A DNA stretch of 64,000 nucleotides from Pseudomonadota bacterium (GTDB lineage Bacteria > Pseudomonadota > Gammaproteobacteria > Xanthomonadales > Xanthomonadaceae), in NCBI GenBank assembly GCA_023419315.1, contig JAEZYE010000004.1, positions 1 through 64,000 of the forward strand, given 5' to 3'. Below are positions 1 through 8,824 of the stretch, piece after piece; the stretch's first letter is position 1, and each line of letters opens with the position of its first letter. The position numbers and the translations under genes are program-made. Below the pieces are notes generated by a model, which ran no database searches, was not told the DNA's origin, and saw only the letters and a program-made list of their open reading frames with translations.

Positions 1-16
1 TCTTGCCCTGACTCAT
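1..16 (-). CDS. atpD: ATP synthase F1 subunit beta, 5' end only (partial)
   Basis: Only the first five codons (Met-Ser-Gln-Gly-Lys) lie in the window; the gene continues beyond the left edge. The start is read from an ATG on the minus strand at 16-14, preceded by an AGAGGA ribosome binding site about eight bases upstream. The identity rests on position: it follows atpG with a 39-base gap in the standard order atpI-B-E-F-H-A-G-D. The product would be the catalytic F1 subunit. The amino-acid evidence alone is too short to prove this. Confidence 0.8.
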
Positions 17-55
17 TGCTGCATTCCTCTAGATGAATTCTTGTGACTACGCGCG

Positions 56-919
56 TCAGACTGCCGCCGCGCCGCCGACGATTTCGGAAATTTCCTGGGT
101 GATCGCCGCCTGGCGGGCCTTGTTGTAGACCAGCTGCAGGGTACCGATGAGCTTGCTGGCGTTGTCGCTGGCGGCCTTCATGGCCACCATGCGCGCCGCA
201 TGCTCGGACGCGATGTTCTCCAGCACAGCCTGGTACACCAGCGACTCGATATAGCGCGTGATCACGTGCTCCAGCACGGTCTGCGCATCGGGTTCGTAGA
301 TGTAGTCCCAGTCATGGTGGGCCACCTGGGTTTCGGCGGCCGGCAACGGCAGCAGCTGATCGAACGTCGCCCGCTGCGTCATGGTGTTGACGAAGCCGTT
401 GTAGACCAGGTAGACGCGATCCAGCTTGCCCTCGGTGTAGGCGTCCAGCATGACCTTGATGACGCCGATCAGCTGGTCCAGCTTCGGGTTGTCGCCCAGA
501 TGCGACACGCTGGCGGTCATGTTGACCTTGACGCGGCGGAAGAACACCGACGCCTTCTGGCCAATCGTCACCACATCGATTTCCGCGCCCTTTTCCTGCC
601 AGCCACGCACTTCACCCAGCATGCGGCGGAACAGGTTGTTGTTCAGGCCGCCGGCCAAACCGCGATCGGAGGAGATCACGATATAGCCGACGCGCTTCAC
701 TTCCTGGCGTTCGACCATGAACGGGTGCTGGTAGTCGGTATTGGCCTGCGCCAGATGGCCGATCACCTGCTTCATCGCGCGCGCATACGGGCGCGAAGTC
801 TTCATGCGTTCCTGGGCCTTCCGGATCTTGGAAGCCGAGACCATTTCGAGCGCGCGCGTCACCTTGCGGGTGTTCTGCACGCTCTTGATCTTGGTTTTGA
901 TTTCGCGTCCGCCTGCCAT
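56..919 (-). CDS. atpG: ATP synthase F1 subunit gamma
   Basis: This 287-residue protein is the central rotor shaft of F1. The N-terminus carries the expected helix with the pattern [18 protein letters not shown], and the C-terminus has the matching helix ending [14 protein letters not shown]. Together these form the coiled coil that turns inside the alpha3beta3 ring. Length equals the family norm (about 287). It lies between atpA (130 bases upstream) and atpD (39 bases downstream), all on the minus strand. The ribosome binding site is weak (GCGAG before the ATG), so initiation may depend on the upstream genes. The alternate-strand reading frames here are shadows of this high-GC gene. Confidence 0.98.
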   Translation of the reverse strand: MAGGREIKTKIKSVQNTRKVTRALEMVSASKIRKAQERMKTSRPYARAMKQVIGHLAQANTDYQHPFMVERQEVKRVGYIVISSDRGLAGGLNNNLFRRMLGEVRGWQEKGAEIDVVTIGQKASVFFRRVKVNMTASVSHLGDNPKLDQLIGVIKVMLDAYTEGKLDRVYLVYNGFVNTMTQRATFDQLLPLPAAETQVAHHDWDYIYEPDAQTVLEHVITRYIESLVYQAVLENIASEHAARMVAMKAASDNASKLIGTLQLVYNKARQAAITQEISEIVGGAAAV

Positions 920-1048
920 TGTCTCGCTCGCGTTGCTTGCTTCGGTTGAAGCGGGTGGGAGTCAGCGGACCGGGAAGGCCAGGAAGGCTGCGGTCATTGC
1001 AGCCGCGCCGTCCGGTTCCTGCTCCCGATTCCTTTCCCGCAGTCGCCT

Positions 1049-2596
1049 TTACCAGGTACCGGTCTGCTTGAACTCGCTGATGCCGGCCTTGAAGGTGCCT
1101 TCGATCTCGTCGTTCCAGTTGCCGGACTTGTTGATCGTGTCGATCAGCGCGCCCTGCGTGTTGACGAAATGCGCATGCAGGCCTTCTTCGAACGCGAGGA
1201 TCTTGTTGACCGGCACGTCATCGAGGTAGCCCTCGTTGACGGCGTAGATCGACAGGGCCTGCAGCGCAATCGGCATCGGTGCGTACTGCTTCTGCTTCAT
1301 CAGTTCGGTGACGCGCTGGCCGCGTTCCAGCTGCTTGCGGGTCGCTTCATCCAGATCCGAAGCGAACTGGGCGAATGCAGCCAGTTCGCGGTACTGCGCG
1401 AGCGAGATGCGGATACCACCGGACAGCTTCTTGATGATCTTGGTCTGGGCGGCACCACCGACGCGCGACACCGAGATACCGGCGTTCACGGCCGGACGAA
1501 TGCCGGCGTTGAACAGATCGGTTTCGAGGAAGATCTGGCCGTCGGTGATCGAGATGACGTTGGTCGGGACGAACGCGGACACGTCGCCCGCCTGCGTTTC
1601 GATGATTGGCAGCGCCGTCAGCGAACCGGTCTTGCCCTTGACCTCACCGTTGGTGAACTTCTCGACATATTCCTCGGACACACGGGCAGCGCGCTCGAGC
1701 AGGCGGCTGTGCAGGTAGAACACGTCACCCGGATAGGCTTCGCGACCCGGCGGACGCTTCAGCAGCAGCGAGATCTGGCGATAGGCGACCGCCTGCTTGG
1801 AGAGATCGTCGTACACGATCAGCGCGTCTTCGCCGCGGTCCATGAAGAACTCGCCCATGGTGCAACCCGAATAGGCCGAGATGTACTGCATGGCGGCCGA
1901 TTCGGACGCGGTGGCGGCGACCACGATGGTGTGGGCCAGCGCGCCGTTCTCTTCCAGCTTGCGCACGATGTTCGCGACGGTCGAAGCCTTCTGGCCGATC
2001 GCCACGTACACGCACTTGATGCCCGTGCCCTTCTGGTTGATCACGGCGTCGATGGCCATCGCGGTCTTGCCGGTCTGGCGGTCGCCGATGACGAGTTCGC
2101 GCTGGCCGCGGCCGATCGGAATCATCGCGTCGACCGACTTGTAACCGGTCTGCACCGGCTGGTCGACCGACTTGCGCCAGATCACGCCCGGCGCGACGCG
2201 CTCGACAGGCGCAGTCAGCTTGGCTTCAATCGGGCCCTTGCCGTCAATCGGCTCGCCCAGCGCATTGACGACGCGGCCGAGCAGTTCGCGGCCCACCGGC
2301 ACTTCCAGGATGCGGCCGGTGGTCTTGGCCACGTCGCCTTCGCGAAGGTGTTCGTAATCGCCGAGCACCACCGCGCCGACCGAGTCGCGCTCCAGGTTCA
2401 GCGCAAGCGCGAAGGTGTTGTCCGGCAGTTCGATCATTTCGCCCTGCATGACGTCGGCCAGGCCGAAGATGCGCACGATGCCGTCGGACACGCTGGTCAC
2501 GGTGCCTTCGTTGCGCGACTCCGCGGCCAGCTTGACCTTCTCGATGCGGTTCTTGATCAGGTCGCTGATTTCAGAGGGGTTGAGCGTGGTAGCCAT
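1049..2596 (-). CDS. atpA: ATP synthase F1 subunit alpha
   Basis: This 515-residue non-catalytic nucleotide-binding subunit of F1 has the Walker A motif GDRQTGKT at residues 171-178 and the alpha signature [13 protein letters not shown] near residue 370. Length matches the family (about 513-515). The start ATG at 2596 is preceded by AGGA seven bases upstream. The 73-base gap to atpH holds two stable hairpins, annotated separately, which could modulate the relative yield of delta (one copy per complex) and alpha (three copies). Confidence 0.98.
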   Translation of the reverse strand: MATTLNPSEISDLIKNRIEKVKLAAESRNEGTVTSVSDGIVRIFGLADVMQGEMIELPDNTFALALNLERDSVGAVVLGDYEHLREGDVAKTTGRILEVPVGRELLGRVVNALGEPIDGKGPIEAKLTAPVERVAPGVIWRKSVDQPVQTGYKSVDAMIPIGRGQRELVIGDRQTGKTAMAIDAVINQKGTGIKCVYVAIGQKASTVANIVRKLEENGALAHTIVVAATASESAAMQYISAYSGCTMGEFFMDRGEDALIVYDDLSKQAVAYRQISLLLKRPPGREAYPGDVFYLHSRLLERAARVSEEYVEKFTNGEVKGKTGSLTALPIIETQAGDVSAFVPTNVISITDGQIFLETDLFNAGIRPAVNAGISVSRVGGAAQTKIIKKLSGGIRISLAQYRELAAFAQFASDLDEATRKQLERGQRVTELMKQKQYAPMPIALQALSIYAVNEGYLDDVPVNKILAFEEGLHAHFVNTQGALIDTINKSGNWNDEIEGTFKAGISEFKQTGTW

Positions 2597-2607
2597 GTTG
2601 GTTTCCT

Positions 2608-2656
2608 GTAGGGCGGACCGCAGTCCGCCGGCATGTTCGGCGGGCCGGAGCCCGCC
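2608..2656. repeat. GTAG-headed hairpin doublet (REP-like) between atpH and atpA
   Basis: A GTAG tetranucleotide (2608-2611) is followed at once by a perfect 7-bp stem, GGCGGAC (2612-2618) and GTCCGCC (2623-2629), with loop CGCA. A second 7-bp stem, GGCGGGC (2639-2645) and GCCCGCC (2650-2656), with loop CGGA, follows nine bases later. The two hairpins are near copies. A GTAG head next to a palindrome is the known layout of REP elements in Stenotrophomonas and relatives. Whether this is a REP or a local mRNA structure cannot be settled without counting copies in the genome. Confidence 0.55.
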
Positions 2657-2669
2657 TGCGTTCGTTTTG

Positions 2670-3197
2670 TCAGTGGGTCAGCGCAGTCTGCAGGCGCGAG
2701 AGCTTGCCCTTCAGCGACCCGTCGATGACGACATCACCGGCATCGATGATGGCGCCGCCGATCAGCGACTCGTCGACGGCGACTTCGATCTGGATTTCGC
2801 GTCCGAGGCGCTTCTTCAGCGCACTCTTGATCACGTCCAGCTCTGCCGCCGGCAACGCCACGGCAGAGGTCACCTTGGCATGCACCACGTGCTCGGCTTC
2901 CGCACGCAGCTCCTCGAACAGCCCCGCGATTTCCGGAAGCTGCGGCAGGCGGTGCGCCTCGGCCAGCAGGTTGAGGAAACGGGTGAACGATTCACCGGCA
3001 CTTTCGGGAGCCAGCAGCGCGACGGCTTCGGTCTGGAGCAGTTCCGGATTCGGGAGCAGCGCAGCCACGCGTGGATCCGCAGCGACGCGCGCGGCAAAAC
3101 CGAGCGCGTCCGACCAAGCGGCGAGATTGCCCTCGTCGCGCGCGGTGCCAAAGGCAGCGCGAGCGTAGGGGCGGGCGACGGTAAGGGCCTGGCTCAT
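2670..3197 (-). CDS. atpH: ATP synthase F1 subunit delta
   Basis: This 175-residue peripheral-stalk subunit joins F1 to the b subunits of Fo. It shows the typical N-terminal helical bundle ([16 protein letters not shown]) and the C-terminal signature [25 protein letters not shown] segment with the conserved GG(A/L)xIxxGDxxxDxS pattern. Length is normal. It sits 14 bases downstream of atpF, so the two are probably translated together. The next gene is atpA. Confidence 0.97.
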   Translation of the reverse strand: MSQALTVARPYARAAFGTARDEGNLAAWSDALGFAARVAADPRVAALLPNPELLQTEAVALLAPESAGESFTRFLNLLAEAHRLPQLPEIAGLFEELRAEAEHVVHAKVTSAVALPAAELDVIKSALKKRLGREIQIEVAVDESLIGGAIIDAGDVVIDGSLKGKLSRLQTALTH

Positions 3198-3211
3198 CGT
3201 CAGTGCTTCCG

Positions 3212-3682
3212 TCAGATCTCGGCGGCCAGCTCGTCGAGCAGCGCCTTGTGGGCGTTGGCATCGATTTCGCGCTTGAGCAGCTTTTCCGCACCACTGATGG
3301 CCAGCGTGGACACCTGCTTGCGCAGTTCCTCGCGCGCCCGGTTGGCGGCCGCGTCAATCTCGGCTTCAGCAATGGCCTTCTGGCGGTTGGCTTCGGCGAT
3401 GGCTTCGTTCTTGGCCGCATCAACGATCTGGTTCGCACGCGTATGCGCCTGATCGATGATTTCATTCGCCTTGAGACGCGCTTCCTTCAGCGCCTCGTTG
3501 ACCTTTTCCTGAGCCTGCGCGAGATCCTTCTGGCTGCGATCGGCGGCGGCCAGGCCCTCGGCGATCTTCTGCTGACGTTCTTCGATGGCGGCCAGCAGCG
3601 GCGGCCAGATTTTGGTCGCAATGATCCAGATGAGGCCAGCGAAGGCCAACGCCTGGGCGAACAGAGTGAGATTGATATTCAT
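3212..3682 (-). CDS. atpF: ATP synthase Fo subunit b
   Basis: This 156-residue stator subunit has one N-terminal membrane helix (about residues 5-27) followed by a long charged coiled coil with many Ala, Glu, Gln and Lys. The start was placed at the ATG giving MNINLTLF because the family begins there and an AGGA lies eight bases upstream. An in-frame ATG 39 bases earlier would add an unlikely basic tail. It follows atpE after a 105-base gap with a strong hairpin and precedes atpH by 14 bases. Confidence 0.97.
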   Translation of the reverse strand: MNINLTLFAQALAFAGLIWIIATKIWPPLLAAIEERQQKIAEGLAAADRSQKDLAQAQEKVNEALKEARLKANEIIDQAHTRANQIVDAAKNEAIAEANRQKAIAEAEIDAAANRAREELRKQVSTLAISGAEKLLKREIDANAHKALLDELAAEI

Positions 3683-3743
3683 CGTAATCCTGCCGGTCAT
3701 GAAGGGCCGCGCACATCGCATCGGCCCCAGCTACGCCTGGAGA

Positions 3744-3771
3744 CTGAGCGCAGGCAAAAGCCCACGCTCAG
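3744..3771 (-). promoter_or_regulatory. Hairpin in the atpE-atpF gap
   Basis: A 28-base hairpin has outer arms CTGAGCG (3744-3750) and CGCTCAG (3765-3771), a symmetric CA/CA internal loop, and an inner GGC-AAAA-GCC stem. There is no T-tract, so it is not a classic terminator. It lies downstream of atpE, the subunit needed in the greatest number. A stability or processing element that favours atpE mRNA is a reasonable inference. Confidence 0.5.
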
Positions 3772-3787
3772 GCGCGCATGCGACGGA

Positions 3788-4102
<315 letters not shown>

Positions 4103-4152
4103 TTAGTTGCTAAAGAGTGGATGGTACGAAGGGGAAACGGTGAAGCGGGAAC

Positions 4153-4950
4153 TTAGTGGCTGTCTTCCGACAAGCTGAGGTAGACGATCGACAGCATCAT
4201 GAAAATGAATGCCTGCAGCGGAATGACGAGCAGGTGGAACAGCATCCAGCCCAGGCCGAATACCGCGCCGCCCAGCATGCCGACAATGCCGGCACCGCCC
4301 AGCACCCAGATCAGCAGGAACACGATTTCGCCGCCGAACATGTTGCCGAACAGTCGCATCGCCAGCGAAATGGGCTTGCTGACCCATTCGACGATGTTGA
4401 GGATGAGGTTGAACGGCATCATCCACTTGCCGAACGGCGCCGTCAGGAATTCGTGTGCGAAGCCGCCGAAGCCCTTGGAGCGGAACGCGAAGATGATCAT
4501 CAGGAAGAACACGCTGATCGACATGCCCAGGGTGGCATTGACGTCGGCGGTGGGGACCGGCTTCCAGTAATGGACGCCGAGCAGCTCGAGCGGCTTGGCG
4601 ATGAAGTCCGCCGGAATCATCTTCAGCAGGTTCATCATCAGGATCCAGAAGAAGATGGTGATCGCGATCGGCGTCACCAGCTTGCTGGTCCCGTGGTAGG
4701 TGTCGCGGGCCTGCTTGTCGACGAACTCCAGCATGATCTCGACAAAGGCCTGCCACTTGCCCGGCACGCCGGCCGTGGCCTTGCGGGTGCCCAGCCAGAA
4801 TGCAAACACGATCAGCAGACCCATCAGCACCGCCGTCACGAGTGTGTCGACGTTGATCGTCCAGAACGAACCTTCGCCGCCGACGTGGGCCGTGAGGTTC
4901 TTCAGGTGGTGCTGGATGTAGGTGGTGGGAGTAAGCGCCTCGCCCGCCAT
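4153..4950 (-). CDS. atpB: ATP synthase Fo subunit a
   Basis: This 265-residue integral membrane subunit forms the two proton half-channels. The essential stator arginine is Arg199 in LAMRLFGNMFGGEIV, followed by several hydrophobic helices to the C-terminus. About six membrane segments can be seen. It lies 28 bases downstream of atpI and 65 bases upstream of atpE, in the conserved order. Confidence 0.98.
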   Translation of the reverse strand: MAGEALTPTTYIQHHLKNLTAHVGGEGSFWTINVDTLVTAVLMGLLIVFAFWLGTRKATAGVPGKWQAFVEIMLEFVDKQARDTYHGTSKLVTPIAITIFFWILMMNLLKMIPADFIAKPLELLGVHYWKPVPTADVNATLGMSISVFFLMIIFAFRSKGFGGFAHEFLTAPFGKWMMPFNLILNIVEWVSKPISLAMRLFGNMFGGEIVFLLIWVLGGAGIVGMLGGAVFGLGWMLFHLLVIPLQAFIFMMLSIVYLSLSEDSH

Positions 4951-4978
4951 GTGTCGGAAACCTTTCGTCTAGATTGGG

Positions 4979-5350
4979 TTATCGCTGCTTGCCAACCGCA
5001 GCCACTATCTGTGCCACCAGCCCGGTGACGACGCCTGCCATCAAGGCCAACGGGGGCAGCTTGTACAAACCCGCACCCATTACCAGTACGCCGATCACCA
5101 CGACCCACTTCACTACCATTCCCGCCACCAGCCGCAGCACCGCGGAAACGGCGCCGAGCACGCCTCCACCGAACGCCATCCAGGCCGCCAGCAGCGCGCT
5201 GACCACTATCGCCAACCCTCCGACGACCACCGCCACTGCGTGGGGCACACCCCAGAGCAGGAACAGCAGGGCGACCAGCACTACTGCGGCCATCTGCCAG
5301 ACGGCGGCGCGCAACACTAGCCGCCGGCCCGCAGCGACGGAGTTCAACAC
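4979..5350 (-). CDS. atpI: ATP synthase protein I
   Basis: This 123-residue membrane protein is the first gene of the atp operon. It contains four hydrophobic segments, including VVLVALLFLLWG and VVIGVLVMGAGLYKL. AtpI assists c-ring assembly and is not part of the finished enzyme. The family is poorly conserved, so the call leans on position directly upstream of atpB and on size. The start codon used is the ATG at 5350. Confidence 0.85.
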   Translation of the reverse strand: MLNSVAAGRRLVLRAAVWQMAAVVLVALLFLLWGVPHAVAVVVGGLAIVVSALLAAWMAFGGGVLGAVSAVLRLVAGMVVKWVVVIGVLVMGAGLYKLPPLALMAGVVTGLVAQIVAAVGKQR

Positions 5351-5412
5351 GGTAGAGGCCTACGGGATTTAACGGGTGCGAGGCCGCAGGTAGCGCCTCG
5401 CCGAGCCGCAAA

Positions 5413-5442
5413 AGTATAGCAGTGGGCCTTTTTACGGGACAA
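5413..5442 (-). promoter_or_regulatory. Sigma70-type promoter of the atp operon
   Basis: On the minus strand, -35 TTGTCC (5442-5437) and -10 TATACT (5418-5413) are separated by 18 bases. The -10 matches five of six consensus positions. Transcription would start near 5405, about 55 bases before the atpI start. It is the only good candidate in the gap. Confidence 0.7.
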
Positions 5443-5507
5443 CCGCCAAAGGGACCGAACTGTCGTTTTCTTCGACGTTTCGCGCTCGCCGGGAATCGAG
5501 ATCAGGA

Positions 5508-5521
5508 CGTAAGCGTTTACA
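5508..5521. promoter_or_regulatory. LacI-family-like palindrome upstream of atp promoter
   Basis: The 14-base site reads CGTAAGCGTTTACA. It matches the LacI-family pattern TGTAA-N-CG-N-TTACA at 11 of 12 fixed positions and resembles the perfect site at 57177-57190. It is about 65 bases upstream of the atp -35 and could serve either direction. A chance match is possible. Confidence 0.3.
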
Positions 5522-5616
5522 GGTTTCCGGCGGCGCCGGAAGTCCCTGCCCCTGTTCATTATTTTGTCGGGAATTTTCTGGAACTTTGGCGAAACAGGCC
5601 GGTCAGTCCTCTCGCA

Positions 5617-5698
5617 AGGTCTGCCAACAACTTCCTCGTCCGATGCTCCGAAGCAGACCTGTATGAAGCCCCGCGGCTACGCCCGGGGCTTCGCTTTT
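5617..5698 (+). ncRNA. Candidate small RNA with intrinsic terminator
   Basis: Two hairpins sit in a gap with no upstream plus-strand gene. The first pairs AGGTCTGC (5617-5624) with GCAGACCT (5653-5660) around a 28-base C- and T-rich loop. The second is a textbook intrinsic terminator: GAAGCCCCG and CGGGGCTTC (about 5665-5692) followed by GCTTTTTG. No convincing -10/-35 was found, so the 5' end is unknown. It could instead be an attenuator in the leader of the downstream outer membrane protein gene, but the terminator is about 115 bases before that start codon. Confidence 0.5.
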
Positions 5699-5741
5699 TG
5701 CTCACATCTTCTTCATCTCCCGCCCAATTTCGGCGAACGTT

Positions 5742-5790
5742 CAGGTTTTTCACCTTGTGTCCACTTGGCGGCAGCAAAGGTGAACGCCTG
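5742..5790 (+). promoter_or_regulatory. Inverted repeat in the 5' region of the outer membrane protein gene
   Basis: TTCACCTT (5749-5756) pairs with AAGGTGAA (5777-5784), and the flanking CAGG (5742-5745) pairs with CCTG (5787-5790). The structure ends ten bases before the GGAG ribosome binding site of the gene at 5812. It may be an mRNA structure or a DNA operator; nothing distinguishes these. Confidence 0.35.
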
Positions 5791-5811
5791 TTCAGAGGAT
5801 GGAGATCCCAC

Positions 5812-6624
5812 ATGAAAGTGAAAATGCGCGCGCTGACTGGACTCGGCTTGGCCCTGGCTTTGGCCTCAGCCCCGACGTTCGCCCAGGATCAGGAACCAGA
5901 CCGCTTCACCTTGCGTCTGGGCGTCATGGATGTCGATGCACAGGGCGAATTGAGCGGTCAGACCGAATTCCTCGGTGAGGATTTCAGCTTTGCCGAAGAC
6001 TTCGATTTCGGCAGCAAGGAACTGGTCCCGCGCGTGGACGGCGTGTTCCGCTTCGGCCAGCGGCATCGCCTGATCTTCGATTACTTCCAGTACGACAAGG
6101 ACCGCCGCGCCACGCTGGGCGAAGACCTTTCCTACGATGACATCGTCATCCCCGCCGGCAGCTTCGCCAAGGCCAAGGCCAAATTCCAGCTCGCCAGCCT
6201 GATGTACGACTATTCGGTGGTGGATACCGACAAGTTCAACATGGGCCTTCAGATCGGTGCCGAGTGGGCGAAGCTGGAGGGCCGCCTTTACGCCGAAGCC
6301 GGCGAGGATTCCTACGAAGCCCGCAGCACGGACGACGGCTATGCGCCGATGGTCGGTCTGCGCCTGACCGCGACGCCGAACGAACACTGGCTGTTCAATC
6401 TGCAGGGCCAGTATCTGGATGCGGACTGGGGCGATTTCGGCGATTACGACGGCAGCATCACCCGTGCCAACGCACTGGTGGAGTACCGCTTCACGCGCAA
6501 CTTCGGCGTCTTTGCCGGCTACGACTGGTTCAAGCTGGACGTGAACCGCAGCGGCAGCGACGGACTGCTCGGTCTGGATCAACGATTCAAAGGTCCGATT
6601 GCCGGCGTGACGTTCGCGTTTTGA
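5812..6624 (+). CDS. Outer membrane beta-barrel protein
   Basis: This 270-residue secreted protein begins with a signal peptide (basic start, hydrophobic core, cleavage after PTFA before QDQEPD). The mature part is made of alternating amphipathic strands such as HRLIFDYFQYDKDRR and KFNMGLQIGAEWAKL. It ends GPIAGVTFAF with the terminal aromatic residue typical of BAM-assembled barrels. The start was chosen at the ATG with GGAG upstream because the long open frame before it has no coding character. The substrate is unknown; an 8- to 10-strand barrel of the OmpW/OmpA-like porin superfamily is the best description. Confidence 0.8.
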   Translation: MKVKMRALTGLGLALALASAPTFAQDQEPDRFTLRLGVMDVDAQGELSGQTEFLGEDFSFAEDFDFGSKELVPRVDGVFRFGQRHRLIFDYFQYDKDRRATLGEDLSYDDIVIPAGSFAKAKAKFQLASLMYDYSVVDTDKFNMGLQIGAEWAKLEGRLYAEAGEDSYEARSTDDGYAPMVGLRLTATPNEHWLFNLQGQYLDADWGDFGDYDGSITRANALVEYRFTRNFGVFAGYDWFKLDVNRSGSDGLLGLDQRFKGPIAGVTFAF

Positions 6625-6667
6625 GATAGCGGTCGCCTATCGCTGCCCATGGAACGATTCATTGGAC

Positions 6668-6683
6668 GGGGGCTTCGGCCCCC
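6668..6683 (+). terminator. GC-rich hairpin after outer membrane protein gene
   Basis: GGGGGC and GCCCCC enclose a stable TTCG tetraloop, 44 bases after the stop codon. No T-tract follows, so termination would need help or the hairpin may only protect the 3' end. Confidence 0.4.
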
Positions 6684-6718
6684 TCATAATGAGAATGAAT
6701 CCCATCTGGAACCCCGTC

Positions 6719-6925
6719 ATGTCCAAGACGCTGACTTTTGCCGCCATGCACTTCACCGTGGCTTTCGCGCTCGGTTGGGCGTTTACGGGGAGTTGGCTCG
6801 TGGGCGGCGCGCTGGCGCTGGTCGAGCCGGCGTGCAACACGGTGGTTTTCCATTTCCACGAGAAGGTGTGGAAGCGCATCGAGCAGCGCCGCGCCGAAGA
6901 CCGGGCCGTCGTGCTGCCGATCTGA
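6719..6925 (+). CDS. DUF2061 family small membrane protein
   Basis: This 68-residue protein has two hydrophobic segments (LTFAAMHFTVAFALGWAF and WLVGGALALVEPACNTVVF) and the DUF2061 pattern ending FHEKVWKRIE. Function is unknown. The start at MSKTLTF fits family length; an in-frame ATG 24-30 bases upstream is possible, and neither has a strong ribosome binding site. A bidirectional terminator follows directly. Confidence 0.75.
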   Translation: MSKTLTFAAMHFTVAFALGWAFTGSWLVGGALALVEPACNTVVFHFHEKVWKRIEQRRAEDRAVVLPI

Positions 6926-6941
6926 TGACGGCTGCAGGTTC

Positions 6942-6973
6942 AAAAAGAAAAGGCGCCCCGGTGGCGCCTTTTT
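6942..6973. terminator. Bidirectional intrinsic terminator
   Basis: A perfect 10-bp stem, AAAAGGCGCC (6948-6957) and GGCGCCTTTT (6963-6972), has A-runs on the left and a T-run on the right. It can end transcription of the DUF2061 gene (plus) and of lpdA (minus), which converge here. Confidence 0.88.
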
Positions 6974-6990
6974 CCTTCCCGGGAACGGAC

Positions 6991-8814
6991 TTACTTTTTC
7001 CTGGGGATGTAGAGGTCGGTGATCGTGCCTTCGTAGACCTCTGCAGCCATCGCGACCGTTTCGCTGAGCGTGGGGTGCGGATGGATGGTGGCGCCGATGT
7101 CACCGGCTTCCGCACCCATTTCAATCGCCAGCGCGATTTCGCTGATCAGGTCGCCCGCATGCACGCCGGTGATGCCGCCGCCGATGATGCGGTGGGTTTC
7201 TTCGTCGAAGACGAGCTTGGTGAACCCCTCCGTGCGGCCGATGCCCGAAGCGCGCGCCGATGCCGCCCATGGGAACTTGCCGACACCCACCTTCAGTCCC
7301 TTGGCCTTGGCTTCAGTCTCGGTGACACCGACCCATGCGATTTCCGGATCGGTATACGCCACCGATGGAATGACGCGCGCGACCCACTCCTTCTTTTCGC
7401 CCGCAGCCACTTCCGCGGCGAGCTTGCCTTCGTGCGTGGCCTTGTGCGCGAGCATCGGCTGGCCGACAAGATCGCCGATCGCGAAGATGTGCGGCACGTT
7501 GGTGCGCATCTGGCGATCGACGGGGATGAAGCCGCGATCCGTCACCGTAACGCCGGCATTCTCTGCCGCGATCTTGCCCCCGTTCGGCGAACGGCCGACC
7601 GCGACCAGCACGCGGTCCCACATGCCGGATTCGAGGTCCGGCTTCTGGCCTTCGGTGGCGCTTTCGAACGACACCGTGATGCCCTTCTTCGATGCTTCGA
7701 CCTTTGCCGCCTTCGTCTTGAGATGGACGATGACGCCCTGCTTCTTGAGACGATCGGCCAGCGGCTTCACCAGATCCTTGTCCGCGCCCGGCATCAACTG
7801 ATCCATGAACTCGACGACCGTCACCTCGCTGCCGAGCGCGCGATACACCGTCGCCATTTCCAGGCCGATGATGCCGCCGCCGACAACCAGCAGCTTTGCA
7901 GGCACATCGGCCAGCTGCAGCGCGTCGGTGGAATCCATGATGCGCGGATCGTCCCACGGGAAGTTCGGCAGTTTCACCGCTTGCGAGCCCGCGGCGATGA
8001 TGCAGTGTTCGAAACGCAGCAACTGGGTCTTGCCGTCGGCGCCGGTGATTTCCAATTCATGCGGCGACACGAACTTCGCCACGCCCTGCACGGTGCGCAC
8101 CTTGCGCTGCTTGGCCATGCCGGCCAGGCCCTTGGTGAACTGGCCGACGACCTTGTCCTGCTTGAAGCCGCGCAGCTTGTCCAGGTCGATCTTCGGTTTG
8201 TCGAAGCTGATGCCGATCTCGGACGAATGCGCCGCTTCCTCGATCAGCGCGGCGGCGTGCAGCAGCGCCTTGGACGGGATGCAGCCCACGTTGAGGCATA
8301 CGCCGCCGAGAGTTTCGTAGCGCTCGATCAGCACCGTATCCAGGCCGAGATCCGCTGCGCGGAAGGCGGCCGTGTAACCGCCGGGGCCCGCGCCGATGAC
8401 CACCATCCTGCATTCGATGTCGGCAGTCTTGCCGGTACCGAGCGCCGGCTTGGGCGCCGCGGGTTCGGCTGGAGCGCGGTGCGACGGCGTGACCGGCGGC
8501 TTGCTCGGCTGCGGCGCCGGCGTTTCGGGTTTCGAATTCGCGGCCGCCGATGCCGGTGCGGAGGTCGCCGCGCCCTCGGCTTCCAGGATCGCCACGACGC
8601 TGCCTTCGGACAGCGTGTCGCCCAGCTTGACCTTCAACTCTTTCACGACGCCGGAGGCGGAGGAAGGCACTTCCAGCGTGGCCTTGTCCGATTCCAGCGT
8701 GACCAGGCCCTGGTCCTTCTTCACCGTATCGCCGACGGCGACCAGGATCTCGATGACGGGAACGTCGGTGTAGTCGCCGATATCCGGAACTTTGACTTCA
8801 ATCGTGTTGGCCAT
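6991..8814 (-). CDS. lpdA: Dihydrolipoyl dehydrogenase (E3) with N-terminal lipoyl domain
   Basis: This 607-residue flavoprotein reoxidises dihydrolipoamide in the pyruvate dehydrogenase complex. Residues 1-75 form a lipoyl domain with the attachment lysine Lys44 in ESDKATLEV. An Ala/Pro linker follows to about 130. The E3 body then shows the FAD motif GAGPGG (141-146), the redox disulfide Cys173/Cys178 in GGVCLNVGCIPSK, the NAD-binding VVGGGIIGLEMA, and the C-terminal HPTLSE with the catalytic His-Glu pair. Of two adjacent ATGs the second is better spaced from AAGGAG (six bases). The aceF stop codon overlaps that ribosome binding site. Confidence 0.97.
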   Translation of the reverse strand: MANTIEVKVPDIGDYTDVPVIEILVAVGDTVKKDQGLVTLESDKATLEVPSSASGVVKELKVKLGDTLSEGSVVAILEAEGAATSAPASAAANSKPETPAPQPSKPPVTPSHRAPAEPAAPKPALGTGKTADIECRMVVIGAGPGGYTAAFRAADLGLDTVLIERYETLGGVCLNVGCIPSKALLHAAALIEEAAHSSEIGISFDKPKIDLDKLRGFKQDKVVGQFTKGLAGMAKQRKVRTVQGVAKFVSPHELEITGADGKTQLLRFEHCIIAAGSQAVKLPNFPWDDPRIMDSTDALQLADVPAKLLVVGGGIIGLEMATVYRALGSEVTVVEFMDQLMPGADKDLVKPLADRLKKQGVIVHLKTKAAKVEASKKGITVSFESATEGQKPDLESGMWDRVLVAVGRSPNGGKIAAENAGVTVTDRGFIPVDRQMRTNVPHIFAIGDLVGQPMLAHKATHEGKLAAEVAAGEKKEWVARVIPSVAYTDPEIAWVGVTETEAKAKGLKVGVGKFPWAASARASGIGRTEGFTKLVFDEETHRIIGGGITGVHAGDLISEIALAIEMGAEAGDIGATIHPHPTLSETVAMAAEVYEGTITDLYIPRKK

Positions 8815-8824
8815 CATCCGCTCC

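Noticed and set aside
28..40. Adjacent TCTAGA and GAATTC sites suggesting a cloning joint
   Set aside because: The bases fit between the atpG stop and the atpD ribosome binding site with normal operon spacing, and flanking genes are in natural order.
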